Shown here in pieces: positions 50,075-58,059 of a stretch of 64,000 nt of DNA. Within the stretch, counting starts at the first letter, position 1; each line of letters opens with the position of its first letter. A program made the position numbers and the translations under genes. The notes below the pieces were generated by a model. That model was not told the DNA's origin, did not search any database, and saw nothing but the letters and a program-made list of their open reading frames with translations. The stretch is taken from the NCBI GenBank assembly GCA_963837025.1, contig CAWILT010000002.1:744001-808000 (forward strand), read 5' to 3'. The DNA is from JALZUV01 sp963837025 (GTDB lineage: Bacteria > Pseudomonadota > Alphaproteobacteria > Rickettsiales > JALZUV01).

Positions 50075-50833
50075 CTATGACGCACGCGTGAATAAACGTG
50101 TGTGGGAGTCGCTTAAAGTTTCATCATAGCGATAATCAGCTTCTACAAACGATTCTAGCTCGCCAGAATTGCAAATTAAATGCCGTGCCATCATGCCTCG
50201 CGCGCGTTTGGCAAATAAAGCAATCACCTTCATTTGATTGCCTTTAATTTGCTTAAATACAGGCGTTACCAGTTTTCCGTTAAGTTTTTTTGGGTTCACG
50301 GCTTTAAAATATTCATTAGAAGCCAAGTTGATAACGGTATCTGAGCCGCTATCTTTTAATGCCTGATTAATGTGATCAGTTATTACATCGCCCCAAAATT
50401 CGTAAAGATTTTTACCTTTTTCGGTAGCGAGTTTCGTGCCCATTTCTAAACGATAGGGTTGCATTAAATCAAACGGTCTAAGTAAACCATAAAAACCAGA
50501 TAGAATACGCACCTGTTTTTGGGCTTTATGCAATTGCGCCGCGTTGAGCTGCTCAACATCAAACCCACCATACACATCACCTTTAAATGCAAAAATGGCA
50601 GAGCGTGAATTTTTAGGAGTGAAAGGCGTTTTAAAGTTTTGAAAGCGATCATAATTTAATTCGCTTAATTTTTCGCTGACACCCATAATATCTGAAATAT
50701 CTTGAGTATTAAGCGCATTCAATTTTTCTGCTAAAAATTTGGTGTGTTTCAGTAATGTAGGTTGAGTAGGTTCAACCGGCAAATGCGGTGTCTCAAAATC
50801 AAGGGTTTTGCTGGGTGAGAGTAGAATAATCAC
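50075..50833 (-). CDS. yaaA: Peroxide stress protein YaaA (DUF328)
   Basis: 252 residues: MIILLSPSKTLDFE at the start, then LTPKNSRSAIFAFKGDVYGG-like core (FTPKNSRSAIFAFKGDVYGG), VRILSGFYGLLRPFDLMQPY, RLEMGTKL, and VIALFAKRARGMMARHLI near the end. The family limits free iron and oxidative damage in E. coli. It lies 6 nt after pheT and is likely cotranscribed with the phe operon. Confidence 0.92.
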   Translation of the reverse strand: MIILLSPSKTLDFETPHLPVEPTQPTLLKHTKFLAEKLNALNTQDISDIMGVSEKLSELNYDRFQNFKTPFTPKNSRSAIFAFKGDVYGGFDVEQLNAAQLHKAQKQVRILSGFYGLLRPFDLMQPYRLEMGTKLATEKGKNLYEFWGDVITDHINQALKDSGSDTVINLASNEYFKAVNPKKLNGKLVTPVFKQIKGNQMKVIALFAKRARGMMARHLICNSGELESFVEADYRYDETLSDSHTRLFTRAS

Positions 50834-50839
50834 CGTTTA

Positions 50840-53203
50840 TTACGCCCGTAATTTTGCGCCAACGGCGCGAACATTAGCAATAATTACATCTGAAATAGCA
50901 TCAATTTCTTTATCTGTTAAGGTGCGATCAGTGGCTTGTAGTGTCACTCGTAATGCTAAGGATTTCTCAGTATCTGCTAAGCCTTTACCCTGATACACAT
51001 CGAATAAATCAACGTTTTGAATTAAGTTATTATCCGCTTTTTGGGCAGCAGATATTATATATGCAGCTGGAATATTCTGTGGCACAACAAAGGCAAAGTC
51101 ACGTGAAACCGATTGAAATTCCGACAACGCAAGCACAGGTCGCGTGCTCGTTTTTTGCTTTGAAAAGGGAATTGATTCTAGCGCAATTTCAAATCCAATT
51201 AGCCCTTCTTCAACATCCATCTTCTTAGCAATAACCGGATGAATTTCACCAAAACTGGCAATCACATTTTTGCCTAAACGGTAGCTGCCCGATTTACCGG
51301 GGTGATACCAATCGGGTGCAGAATCATCAATTTGTAAGCGTGCAGCATCAAACCCGCTTGCATTAATAACCGCCTCAATTGCAGCTTTTGCATCAAAAAC
51401 ATCACTGTTTCGTGCTGGGTGATGCGCTGTTTTAGATTGCTGATTACGGCTAAATAATCCACTCGCCATCAGCGTTTGGCCTTTAGGTGAGGTTGAGTGA
51501 TATTGCAAACCCACCTCGAAAAAAGCCGTTTGAATAAGACCTCTATCATAGTTGCGTTTACTAGCGGAAATGAGGTGCGGCAATAGGTTGGGCCGCATTT
51601 GGTCAAGCTCAGAACTGATAGGGTTTAACAATTTTAAGGCTTGGTGCGCGCCGCCAAATAAAGGGGCTATTTCTGATGACATGAATGACCAATGGCAAAC
51701 CTCTTGCAAGCCACATTGGGCGAGCGTTTGTTTGGCAGTTACCGCGCGTTGCTGCATATCGCTTCGGGGCTGCGTGGGTAGGGCAGGTTTGCTCAGTGGG
51801 GTGATGGGAATATTCTCATAGCCTATTAAACGGGCTATTTCTTCAGCTAAATCAGCTATGCCTTTTACATCCGGGCGCCAAGATGGCGGCGTGGTGATAT
51901 TGTTTGAAAAGGTAAAACCCAACTTCGTTAAAAGGGTCTTTTGGTCAGCTTCAGATACATTTAAACCGGTTAATTGGTTAATGCGCTGAGGATTAAATGT
52001 AATTGGTTTTACGGCAGTTGCAGCTTGGCCAAAACTAGCTAAAGCGCTGGAATTTCCGCCGCATTGTTGGGTAATCATTTCAACCGCGATAGCTGCACCC
52101 TGAGCCAAAAATGCAGGGTCAACCGAGCGTTCAAAACGATAGCGCGCATCGGATTCAATGGCCAAGGCGCGACCTGCTTTAGCAACGCGAATGGGGTTAA
52201 AATAAGCGACTTCCAATAACACATTTTGCGTGTTTTCATCGCATGCAGTAGATGTGCCGCCGATAATTCCTGCCAGACCAATCACACCTGAATCATCGGC
52301 AATAACAAGCTCAGTGCCCTGCAACGAAACCGTTTTATCATTCAATGCTGCAAAACTTTCACCTTGATGGGCGGTGCGCACTTTTATAGAGCCTTGTAGT
52401 TTATCTAAATCATACACATGTAACGGACGGCAAAATGCGATGCTGATGTAATTTGTAATATCGACAAGCGCTGAGATGGGGCGCTGGCCGACAGCTTTAA
52501 GGCGTTGCTGCATCCATTGGGGGCTTTTGCCATTGGTAACATTCCGAATTTCAGCAGAAATAAAATGCGTGCATCCATCATCATTCAGTGAAACGTTTGT
52601 TATTGGTGCGGCGCCTGTAATGGAGGGTATATTTAACGGTTTTAAACGCCCCATACCGGCAGCGGCTAAATCGCGAGCAATACCATAAACGCCCAAACAA
52701 TCACCGCGATTAGGGGTGATGGCAATATCAAAAACCGCATCGTTAATGCCGAGCGTTTCGGCAATGGGTTGGCCGAGCATAGCGGATTCAGGTAGTTCCA
52801 AAATGCCACCATCTTCATCGCCTAAATTAAGCTCTGATGATGAGCATAACATGCCGTTGGATTCTACTCCGCGGATTTTCGATTTTTTGATTTTAAATTC
52901 GCCGTTAGGAATAATTGTTCCTTCTTGAGCCAGCGCTACTTTAATGCCCGCCCGTGCGTTGGGGGCACCACATACAATTTGCAAAATTTGAGTGCCCGTA
53001 TTGACCTGACAAACTCGCAATCGGTCAGCATCGGGATGCTGCGTGGCTGATTCAATCTGTGCCACGGTAAAGGCTTCCAATAAAGCGGCAGGGTTCGTAA
53101 TGGACTCCACCTCAAGCCCTAGCGCAGTTAGTTTATCGCCAATTTCATCCAATGATGCATCGGTTTCTAAATAGTCTTTAAGCCAATTGAGCGTGAATTT
53201 CAT
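50840..53203 (-). CDS. pheT: Phenylalanyl-tRNA synthetase beta subunit
   Basis: 787 residues, the full bacterial multidomain form. It has an N-terminal EMAP-type tRNA-binding domain (TVAQIESATQHPDADRLRVC, QIVCGAPNARAGIKVALA), B3/B4 editing domain (DRRFERSVDP-type segment DARYRFERSVDPAFLAQGAA), B5, the catalytic-like core and a C-terminal anticodon-binding FDX-ACB domain (PVLALSEFQSVSRDFAFVVP, then SLALRVTLQATDRTLTDKEI). It pairs with PheS, encoded 48 nt upstream. Confidence 0.96.
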   Translation of the reverse strand: MKFTLNWLKDYLETDASLDEIGDKLTALGLEVESITNPAALLEAFTVAQIESATQHPDADRLRVCQVNTGTQILQIVCGAPNARAGIKVALAQEGTIIPNGEFKIKKSKIRGVESNGMLCSSSELNLGDEDGGILELPESAMLGQPIAETLGINDAVFDIAITPNRGDCLGVYGIARDLAAAGMGRLKPLNIPSITGAAPITNVSLNDDGCTHFISAEIRNVTNGKSPQWMQQRLKAVGQRPISALVDITNYISIAFCRPLHVYDLDKLQGSIKVRTAHQGESFAALNDKTVSLQGTELVIADDSGVIGLAGIIGGTSTACDENTQNVLLEVAYFNPIRVAKAGRALAIESDARYRFERSVDPAFLAQGAAIAVEMITQQCGGNSSALASFGQAATAVKPITFNPQRINQLTGLNVSEADQKTLLTKLGFTFSNNITTPPSWRPDVKGIADLAEEIARLIGYENIPITPLSKPALPTQPRSDMQQRAVTAKQTLAQCGLQEVCHWSFMSSEIAPLFGGAHQALKLLNPISSELDQMRPNLLPHLISASKRNYDRGLIQTAFFEVGLQYHSTSPKGQTLMASGLFSRNQQSKTAHHPARNSDVFDAKAAIEAVINASGFDAARLQIDDSAPDWYHPGKSGSYRLGKNVIASFGEIHPVIAKKMDVEEGLIGFEIALESIPFSKQKTSTRPVLALSEFQSVSRDFAFVVPQNIPAAYIISAAQKADNNLIQNVDLFDVYQGKGLADTEKSLALRVTLQATDRTLTDKEIDAISDVIIANVRAVGAKLRA

Positions 53204-53251
53204 AGATTTTGCTTTGTTTTAAATGAGAGGCAGAATGATAACACCCAATAA

Positions 53252-54367
53252 TTAGCGGCGCATTTCGGTTAGTTTTTGTGCGGTGAATCCATAATGTTCT
53301 AGCCAGCGAATATCGGAATCGAAAAAGGTTCGCAAATCGGGAATGCCGTATTTGAGCATGGCCAACCGTTCAACGCCCATGCCGAATGCAAAGCCTTGCC
53401 ATTCATCGGGGTTTAAATTGCAGGCTTTAAGCACATTAGGATGCACCATGCCACAGCCTAAAATTTCAAGCCAATCGTCGCCAGCGCCTACTTGCAAACT
53501 GCCGCCAGCGCGCGTACACCCGATATCAACCTCCGCTGAAGGTTCGGTAAAGGGAAAATAACTGGGGCGAAAACGCACGGGCAAATCTTTCACACCAAAG
53601 AAGCTTTCCAAAAAGGCGATGAGCATCCCTTTGAGGTGACCCATATGAATGTCTTTATCAATGGCGATGCCCTCAACCTGATGAAACATAGGGGTATGAG
53701 TTTGGTCTGAATCCGAGCGATAGGTGCTGCCGGGCGCCAGCACGCGTAACGGCGCACCATGTTTGAGCATAGAGCGAATTTGCACAGGGCTAGTGTGGGT
53801 GCGCAATACAGGATGCTCGCCACCTTCTTCACCTGTTAGGTAAAATGTATCTGCCATTTGGCGGGCAGGGTGCGAATCGGGGATATTAAGGGCATTGAAA
53901 TTGTGAAACTCATCTTCAATGTCAGGGCCTTCTTCTACATGAAAACCGTAATCGCCGAAGAAACTGATAATTTCTTCAATGACTGCGGTGATAGGATGAA
54001 GTGAGCCTCGTGCACTGCTGCGAGCGGGCAGGGTAACATCAATTTTATCGTTCGCTAATCGGGCTTCCAACGCCTTGTTTTCGAGCAATTCTTTTTGCTG
54101 ATCAAACGCCGTTTCAAGTTCAGTTTTAATAAGGTTAACGAGTTGCCCTACCGCTTTGCGCGCTTCAGGGTTTAGAGAGCCTAGGGTTTTAAGCTGTGCG
54201 GTGAGCGAACCTTTTTTACCCAATATTTCTACACGCGTATTTTGCAATTGCTCAGGCGATTGGGCATTTGCAATTGCCGTTAATGTAGCAAGCTTTAAAG
54301 CAGAAAGGCTGGCAGCAAGTGATTCACTTGCTGTGCCAGCCTCGGTTTGTGGTGCGGTGTTAGCCAT
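53252..54367 (-). CDS. pheS: Phenylalanyl-tRNA synthetase alpha subunit
   Basis: 371 residues. An N-terminal coiled coil for tRNA binding is followed by the class II core: RGSLHPITAVIEEIISFFGD (motif 1), TYRSDSDQTHTPMFHQVEGI (motif 2), then FRPSYFPFTEPSAEVDIGCT and the motif 3 region GFAFGMGVERLAMLKYGIPD. The charging-pocket Ala/Phe residues are in the usual places. The N-terminal extension of about 20 residues is Ala/Ser/Glu-rich. It lies 12 nt after rplT and 48 nt before pheT. Confidence 0.96.
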   Translation of the reverse strand: MANTAPQTEAGTASESLAASLSALKLATLTAIANAQSPEQLQNTRVEILGKKGSLTAQLKTLGSLNPEARKAVGQLVNLIKTELETAFDQQKELLENKALEARLANDKIDVTLPARSSARGSLHPITAVIEEIISFFGDYGFHVEEGPDIEDEFHNFNALNIPDSHPARQMADTFYLTGEEGGEHPVLRTHTSPVQIRSMLKHGAPLRVLAPGSTYRSDSDQTHTPMFHQVEGIAIDKDIHMGHLKGMLIAFLESFFGVKDLPVRFRPSYFPFTEPSAEVDIGCTRAGGSLQVGAGDDWLEILGCGMVHPNVLKACNLNPDEWQGFAFGMGVERLAMLKYGIPDLRTFFDSDIRWLEHYGFTAQKLTEMRR

Positions 54368-54379
54368 CAGCGGCTAACC

Positions 54380-54778
54380 TTATGCTGCTTTAGCAGCAGG
54401 CTTTTCAGCCGTATTCTTATCTGCATCATTAAGCGCTTTTTGAGCCGCTTTAGCAATGGTTGCAAATGTTTCTGCTTCGTGAACTGCCATATCAGCAAGA
54501 ATTTTACGATCAAGCTCAATACCTGCTTTTTTCAAACCATTCATAAAGGTTGAATAAGTCATATCATGCATACGTGCGGCAGCGTTAATACGTTGAATCC
54601 ACAAAGCGCGGAAGGTGCGTTTTTTAACTTTGCGATCGCGGTAGGCGTATTGTAGCCCTTTTTCAACACGCTGAACAGCGGTGCGAAAACAGCTTTTGCC
54701 ACGGCCACGATAGCCTTTTGCCATTTTAATAATTTTTTTGTGACGACGGTGTGTCTGTGATGATTGTGCGCGAGCCAT
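54380..54778 (-). CDS. rplT: 50S ribosomal protein L20
   Basis: 132 residues. The conserved part is the basic L20 sequence KIIKMAKGYRGRGKSCFRTA, then VEKGLQYAYRDRKVKKRTFR and LWIQRINAAARMHDMTYSTF. An Ala/Lys/Pro-rich tail extends the usual 118 or so residues. L20 is needed for early 50S assembly. In many bacteria it also represses its own operon (infC-rpmI-rplT). infC does not precede rpmI here. Confidence 0.97.
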   Translation of the reverse strand: MARAQSSQTHRRHKKIIKMAKGYRGRGKSCFRTAVQRVEKGLQYAYRDRKVKKRTFRALWIQRINAAARMHDMTYSTFMNGLKKAGIELDRKILADMAVHEAETFATIAKAAQKALNDADKNTAEKPAAKAA

Positions 54779-54812
54779 GTGTCTCTCTCTTTCTTAAATC
54801 GTTAGGATTCGT

Positions 54813-55016
54813 TTATTTGCCGCCATAAGGCATAAATTTACGAACAATTTTTTGATCAGCTTCGGATAAAATTTCCGTTCCACGCGTGGAGCGAATAAAA
54901 CGCTTAGAGCGCTTGCGAAGGTTATGGCGTTTACCAGCTCCTGCGGCTTTAATTTTACCTGTAGCGGTGAAAGAGAAGCGCTTTTTCGCGCCGCTTTTAG
55001 TCTTCATTTTAGGCAT
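54813..55016 (-). CDS. rpmI: 50S ribosomal protein L35
   Basis: 67 residues from the ATG at 55016: MPKMKTKSGAKKRFSFTATG, then KIKAAGAGKRHNLRKRSKRF, ending IVRKFMPYGGK. A longer frame begins at 55064, but the ATG chosen has GAGGAT upstream and is the standard family start. First gene of the rpmI-rplT-pheS-pheT-yaaA set. The promoter would lie in 55017-55130; I see no clear hexamers. Confidence 0.96.
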   Translation of the reverse strand: MPKMKTKSGAKKRFSFTATGKIKAAGAGKRHNLRKRSKRFIRSTRGTEILSEADQKIVRKFMPYGGK

Positions 55017-55130
55017 TTTGCTATCCTCATATTTAGATGCTTCATAAAAATGACCATAAGGCATGCCAATTAGCCCAATGTGTCAAGCGAACGCGGCTTA
55101 TAGCGCGCAAACGCCACCAATGCAAGGGTT

Positions 55131-55709
55131 TTATGGATTGAGTAACGTATGTTTCCAGCCACTCGCCTCGCGTTCATAAAGTTCGCGATGATGCAAGCGA
55201 AACTCGCCTTCATGCCAAAATTCAACGCGGTTAAGTGAAACGCGCCAACCATACCAATATTCAGGCCGCGGAACCTCTTGCCCCTCAAATTTAGTCTCAT
55301 ATTCTTTCGTGCGCTGCATGAGCGCCTCATAGGATTCAAGTGTTTCAGATTGATGTGATGCCCATGCCCCAATCTGGCTGCCACGTGAACGACTGGCGAA
55401 ATACTCATTCGATTCATGTTCACTCACCGCGGTGACCGTGCCTGAAATGCGAATTTGACGTTTTAAGGGCATCCAATAAAAGAGCAATGATGCTTGCGGG
55501 TTAATGGCTAGTTCAAGGCCTTTTTGGCTATTTCCGTTGGTATAAAATACGGCGCCTTGTTCATCAATGGCCTTCAACAGCACCGTGCGAGCTGATGGAA
55601 AACCATCAAGGCCTGCTGTTGCTAACGTCATGGCGGTGGGCTCGATGATATGGTCATGTTGCTTGGCTTGTTCGAGCCAAGATTCAATTTTCTGTAAAAC
55701 GATAGGCAC
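55131..55709 (-). CDS. pdxH: Pyridoxamine/pyridoxine 5'-phosphate oxidase
   Basis: FMN oxidase making pyridoxal 5'-phosphate. 192 residues from a GTG at 55709 that overlaps the tsaC stop (TAGTG) and is preceded by GAGGAG. An ATG at 55742 lies further upstream but inside tsaC. Features are EPTAMTLATAGLDGFPSART, then VFYTNGNSQKGLELAINPQA, LLFYWMPLKRQIRISGTV, SRGSQIGAWASHQS, and the C-terminal SLNRVEFWHEGEFRLHHREL. The two-gene coupling with tsaC is unusual for its function but clear in the sequence. Confidence 0.93.
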   Translation of the reverse strand: MPIVLQKIESWLEQAKQHDHIIEPTAMTLATAGLDGFPSARTVLLKAIDEQGAVFYTNGNSQKGLELAINPQASLLFYWMPLKRQIRISGTVTAVSEHESNEYFASRSRGSQIGAWASHQSETLESYEALMQRTKEYETKFEGQEVPRPEYWYGWRVSLNRVEFWHEGEFRLHHRELYEREASGWKHTLLNP

Positions 55710-56284
55710 TACAAAAACTCCTCTAATTGTGTTTTGCTCCATAACCCTTCCCGATGCACAATCAATTTTCCATTCTTTAATTCTGCTACGGTTGAAGCAA
55801 TGCTTCCTGTTTCACCTTTTATGAGCGCTAAATTGGGGAAGGTTGATGCTATATCTGCGGCGTGTTGTAATGGTTGTTTCCCTGCTAAATTAACGCTTGA
55901 AGCCGCAACAGGCTTGCCAAATAACTGCAATGCCTCCACTAGCTGAGGGCTATTGGGCAACCGTAAACCAACGGTAGTGAAGGTGCTATAAAGCGACGGG
56001 CTTAAAAGGGTAGGCAATTTTAAAGGTAGCACTAATGTTAATGCTCCAGGCCAGCAAATTTTGCATAAGCGCTCTGCTTCGATAGAAAATTCTGCTAGCT
56101 GCTTGGCCATTTCCATTGATGCAACTAAAAGCTGTAAAGGTTTAGTTTTATCGCGTGCCTTAAGCGCATACAATTTAGCGATTGCGGCTGGATTAGTAGC
56201 GTCTGCCAGCACGCCATAAACGGTATCGGTAGGGTAAGCAATCAAGTCGCCAGCCGCTAAATTATTAACAATTTTTTCATTCAT
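55709..56284 (-). CDS. tsaC: L-threonylcarbamoyladenylate synthase (TsaC/Sua5 family)
   Basis: First enzyme of t6A37 tRNA modification. 191 residues from the ATG at 56284 (MNEKIVNNLAAGDLIAYPTD, then TVYGVLADATNPA); another ATG at 56308 adds eight. Conserved parts are IYALKARDKTKPL-type YALKARDKTKPLQLLV, WPGALTLVLP, VGLRLPNSPQ, and PVAASSVNLAGK. It has TsaC length without the C-terminal Sua5 domain. It diverges from ogt, with 40 bp between starts. Confidence 0.9.
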   Translation of the reverse strand: MNEKIVNNLAAGDLIAYPTDTVYGVLADATNPAAIAKLYALKARDKTKPLQLLVASMEMAKQLAEFSIEAERLCKICWPGALTLVLPLKLPTLLSPSLYSTFTTVGLRLPNSPQLVEALQLFGKPVAASSVNLAGKQPLQHAADIASTFPNLALIKGETGSIASTVAELKNGKLIVHREGLWSKTQLEEFL

Positions 56285-56324
56285 AGTTGCATTTATAGGC
56301 AAAAACATGATAATTACTAGAATT

Positions 56325-56849
56325 ATGAGTCAGATAGCCCGTACAGTACATACGCCTATTGGTGGATTGGTTATTGTCGCTGAAGCAGCGGAGTTGCTCT
56401 ATGTTTTACATGAAAAAGCCAATGCCGCAATTTTAGTGGCTATGCGCGCCGTGCAAGTGCCCATAGATTGCCCCGAAAAAGAAGGCATTAATACGCATGT
56501 GTTAAGCGATGCTCAAGCTCAATTAAACGAATATTTTGCAGGCACACGCCACGAATTTGATCTCCCCCTATCGAATAGTGGCACATTATTTCAGCGCCGC
56601 ATTTGGCAAGCGATGATGATGGTACCTTTTGGCCAAACCATCACCTACCGCGAATTGGCCCGAAAATCGGGGCATCCGCAAGCAGAGCGTGCCGCTGGAA
56701 GCGCCTGTGGTGCAAACCCGTTACCTATCATTGTGCCCTGTCATCGCATCACGCGCACCGATGGCAGCATTGGCCAATATGCCCTAGGCGAAGAAGTGAA
56801 AGCAACGTTGTTACAACATGAATCGGTTAAAGTTAGGCAGTTTGTTTAA
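56325..56849 (+). CDS. ogt: Methylated-DNA-[protein]-cysteine S-methyltransferase
   Basis: Suicide repair protein for O6-methylguanine. The acceptor Cys is in IVPCHRITRTDGSIG, and the helix-turn-helix part is FQRRIWQAMMMVPFGQTITY, followed by RELARKSGHPQAERAAGSAC. 174 residues from the ATG at 56325; the frame also opens at 56307. There is no Ada N-terminal zinc domain, so it is of the Ogt type. Its end overlaps the convergent membrane gene by 17 nt. Confidence 0.94.
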   Translation: MSQIARTVHTPIGGLVIVAEAAELLYVLHEKANAAILVAMRAVQVPIDCPEKEGINTHVLSDAQAQLNEYFAGTRHEFDLPLSNSGTLFQRRIWQAMMMVPFGQTITYRELARKSGHPQAERAAGSACGANPLPIIVPCHRITRTDGSIGQYALGEEVKATLLQHESVKVRQFV

Positions 56850-57354
56850 TTAGGCGTGGTAGGGTTACGAATCCAGCAAAACTGTCGCGCACACCCGATA
56901 AAAATACTCCAACTGCATAGAGGCTTAATAGCCAAGAAATCCATCCATAATTTACGGCAGCCAGTTGTGTGGGTTCGCTAACCCATTGGGTAAACATAAT
57001 GAATCCCAATAATCCTACGTAAGCCCCGCCATTCATTGCTAATAAAGTGTGAACAATGCGCTCTTGTGGGGTTAGTTTGCGGGTTTTATCTTCCACAACA
57101 AAATCCCATAGAGTGAGTATAATTTCTATTAAAATTAAGGCTGAAAAAATATATACCCATGCACCTAGCCATTCATACCATGCAATGCCAGCGAAAAGTA
57201 CTGCATATAGCACCGCGCGAACGCCATGGATTTTAAGTTCTAAAGATGCAGTGGGTTGTTTTGGTAAACGTGCCACCCATTCGTGATTATAAAAAACATC
57301 AAACGCGCCGATGGCGCCCTGTATCACTAGCAAAATCAATATTAAGGTAATCAT
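56833..57354 (-). CDS. Membrane protein of unknown function
   Basis: 173 residues with four or five hydrophobic segments (MITLILILLVIQGAIGAFDV, VLYAVLFAGIAWYEWLGAWV, YIFSALILIEIILTLWDFVV, the AYVGLLGFIMFTQWV region, WISWLLSLYAVGVFLSG). The motif DFVVEDKTRKLTPQERIVHT lies in a loop. Its start overlaps the end of the DUF4166 gene by 56 nt, so they form an operon. I believe this pairing recurs with DUF4166 but cannot confirm it. Confidence 0.75.
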   Translation of the reverse strand: MITLILILLVIQGAIGAFDVFYNHEWVARLPKQPTASLELKIHGVRAVLYAVLFAGIAWYEWLGAWVYIFSALILIEIILTLWDFVVEDKTRKLTPQERIVHTLLAMNGGAYVGLLGFIMFTQWVSEPTQLAAVNYGWISWLLSLYAVGVFLSGVRDSFAGFVTLPRLIKQTA

Positions 57355-57985
57355 CTAGGGGTATTGCTCCTTTCTCCCAAAAACGTCCTTCATGCAAAAA
57401 CATTTGGCCAAAAAGCGGATGTTTGATGTCGATACGAATGTGAAAATTTTCATCGTTAATGTTATAGTGCGTAAGATTCGTAATTCCTGGTGTCAAAATA
57501 AGTGGAATTTTAATGCGATAATTGCCCAATTTCAAAAAATAATGGTCGCTAAAAAAATGAAGATTTTTATCTTCATTAACTGAAACATGTAACACCATGC
57601 CAAATCCATAGTCTACAAGTTCTAATACTTCATCATGTTCATTTAATTTCATGCGCGATATAAAAGTGAAAGGCTTTTTATTGCCGCGCAAATATTGGCG
57701 ATGTTTATAAAGGTATCCTTGCTCATCACTATAGAGCTTAATGATTACGGGTGTATCCTTGGTGGTGAACGGTTGTAAACATCCGATAGGGCGCATCAAA
57801 TTAGCAAAAACTAGGCCCATTATACTGGCTTGCATTTGAGTCATCACGCCCTCGTAATTAATCTCTTCACCTACAGCTAAATTCTTGTCGAAACGTTTTT
57901 GAATCGCAGGATTAAGGGTTTGCCAGTCTTCGCCAAGTTTATATTTGAAAATAGCGCCTTCAGATAAAAATTGCTTATCATTCAT
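57299..57985 (-). CDS. DUF4166 domain protein
   Basis: 228 residues. KYKLGEDWQTLNPAIQKRFD at the start, then PFTFISRMKLNEHDEVLELV, and GFGMVLHVSVNEDKNLHFFS match the DUF4166 domain, followed by FHIRIDIKHPLFGQMFLHEG. No signal peptide. DUF4166 is often fused to or next to short-chain dehydrogenase-like membrane proteins; its function is not known. First gene of a two-gene operon with the membrane protein. It diverges from aspS. Confidence 0.75.
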   Translation of the reverse strand: MNDKQFLSEGAIFKYKLGEDWQTLNPAIQKRFDKNLAVGEEINYEGVMTQMQASIMGLVFANLMRPIGCLQPFTTKDTPVIIKLYSDEQGYLYKHRQYLRGNKKPFTFISRMKLNEHDEVLELVDYGFGMVLHVSVNEDKNLHFFSDHYFLKLGNYRIKIPLILTPGITNLTHYNINDENFHIRIDIKHPLFGQMFLHEGRFWEKGAIPLDDYLNIDFASDTGRHRRV

Positions 57986-58059
57986 TAATAGAGTCCATCG
58001 CTGCTTGGCATTTCTAATGAATACTACTATATAACCCTTTTAATTGAAAGGAAATCCAA

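Noticed and set aside
55070..55423. 117-codon minus-strand frame
   Set aside because: It is a different frame over the pdxH coding region; pdxH has clear family motifs and a ribosome site.
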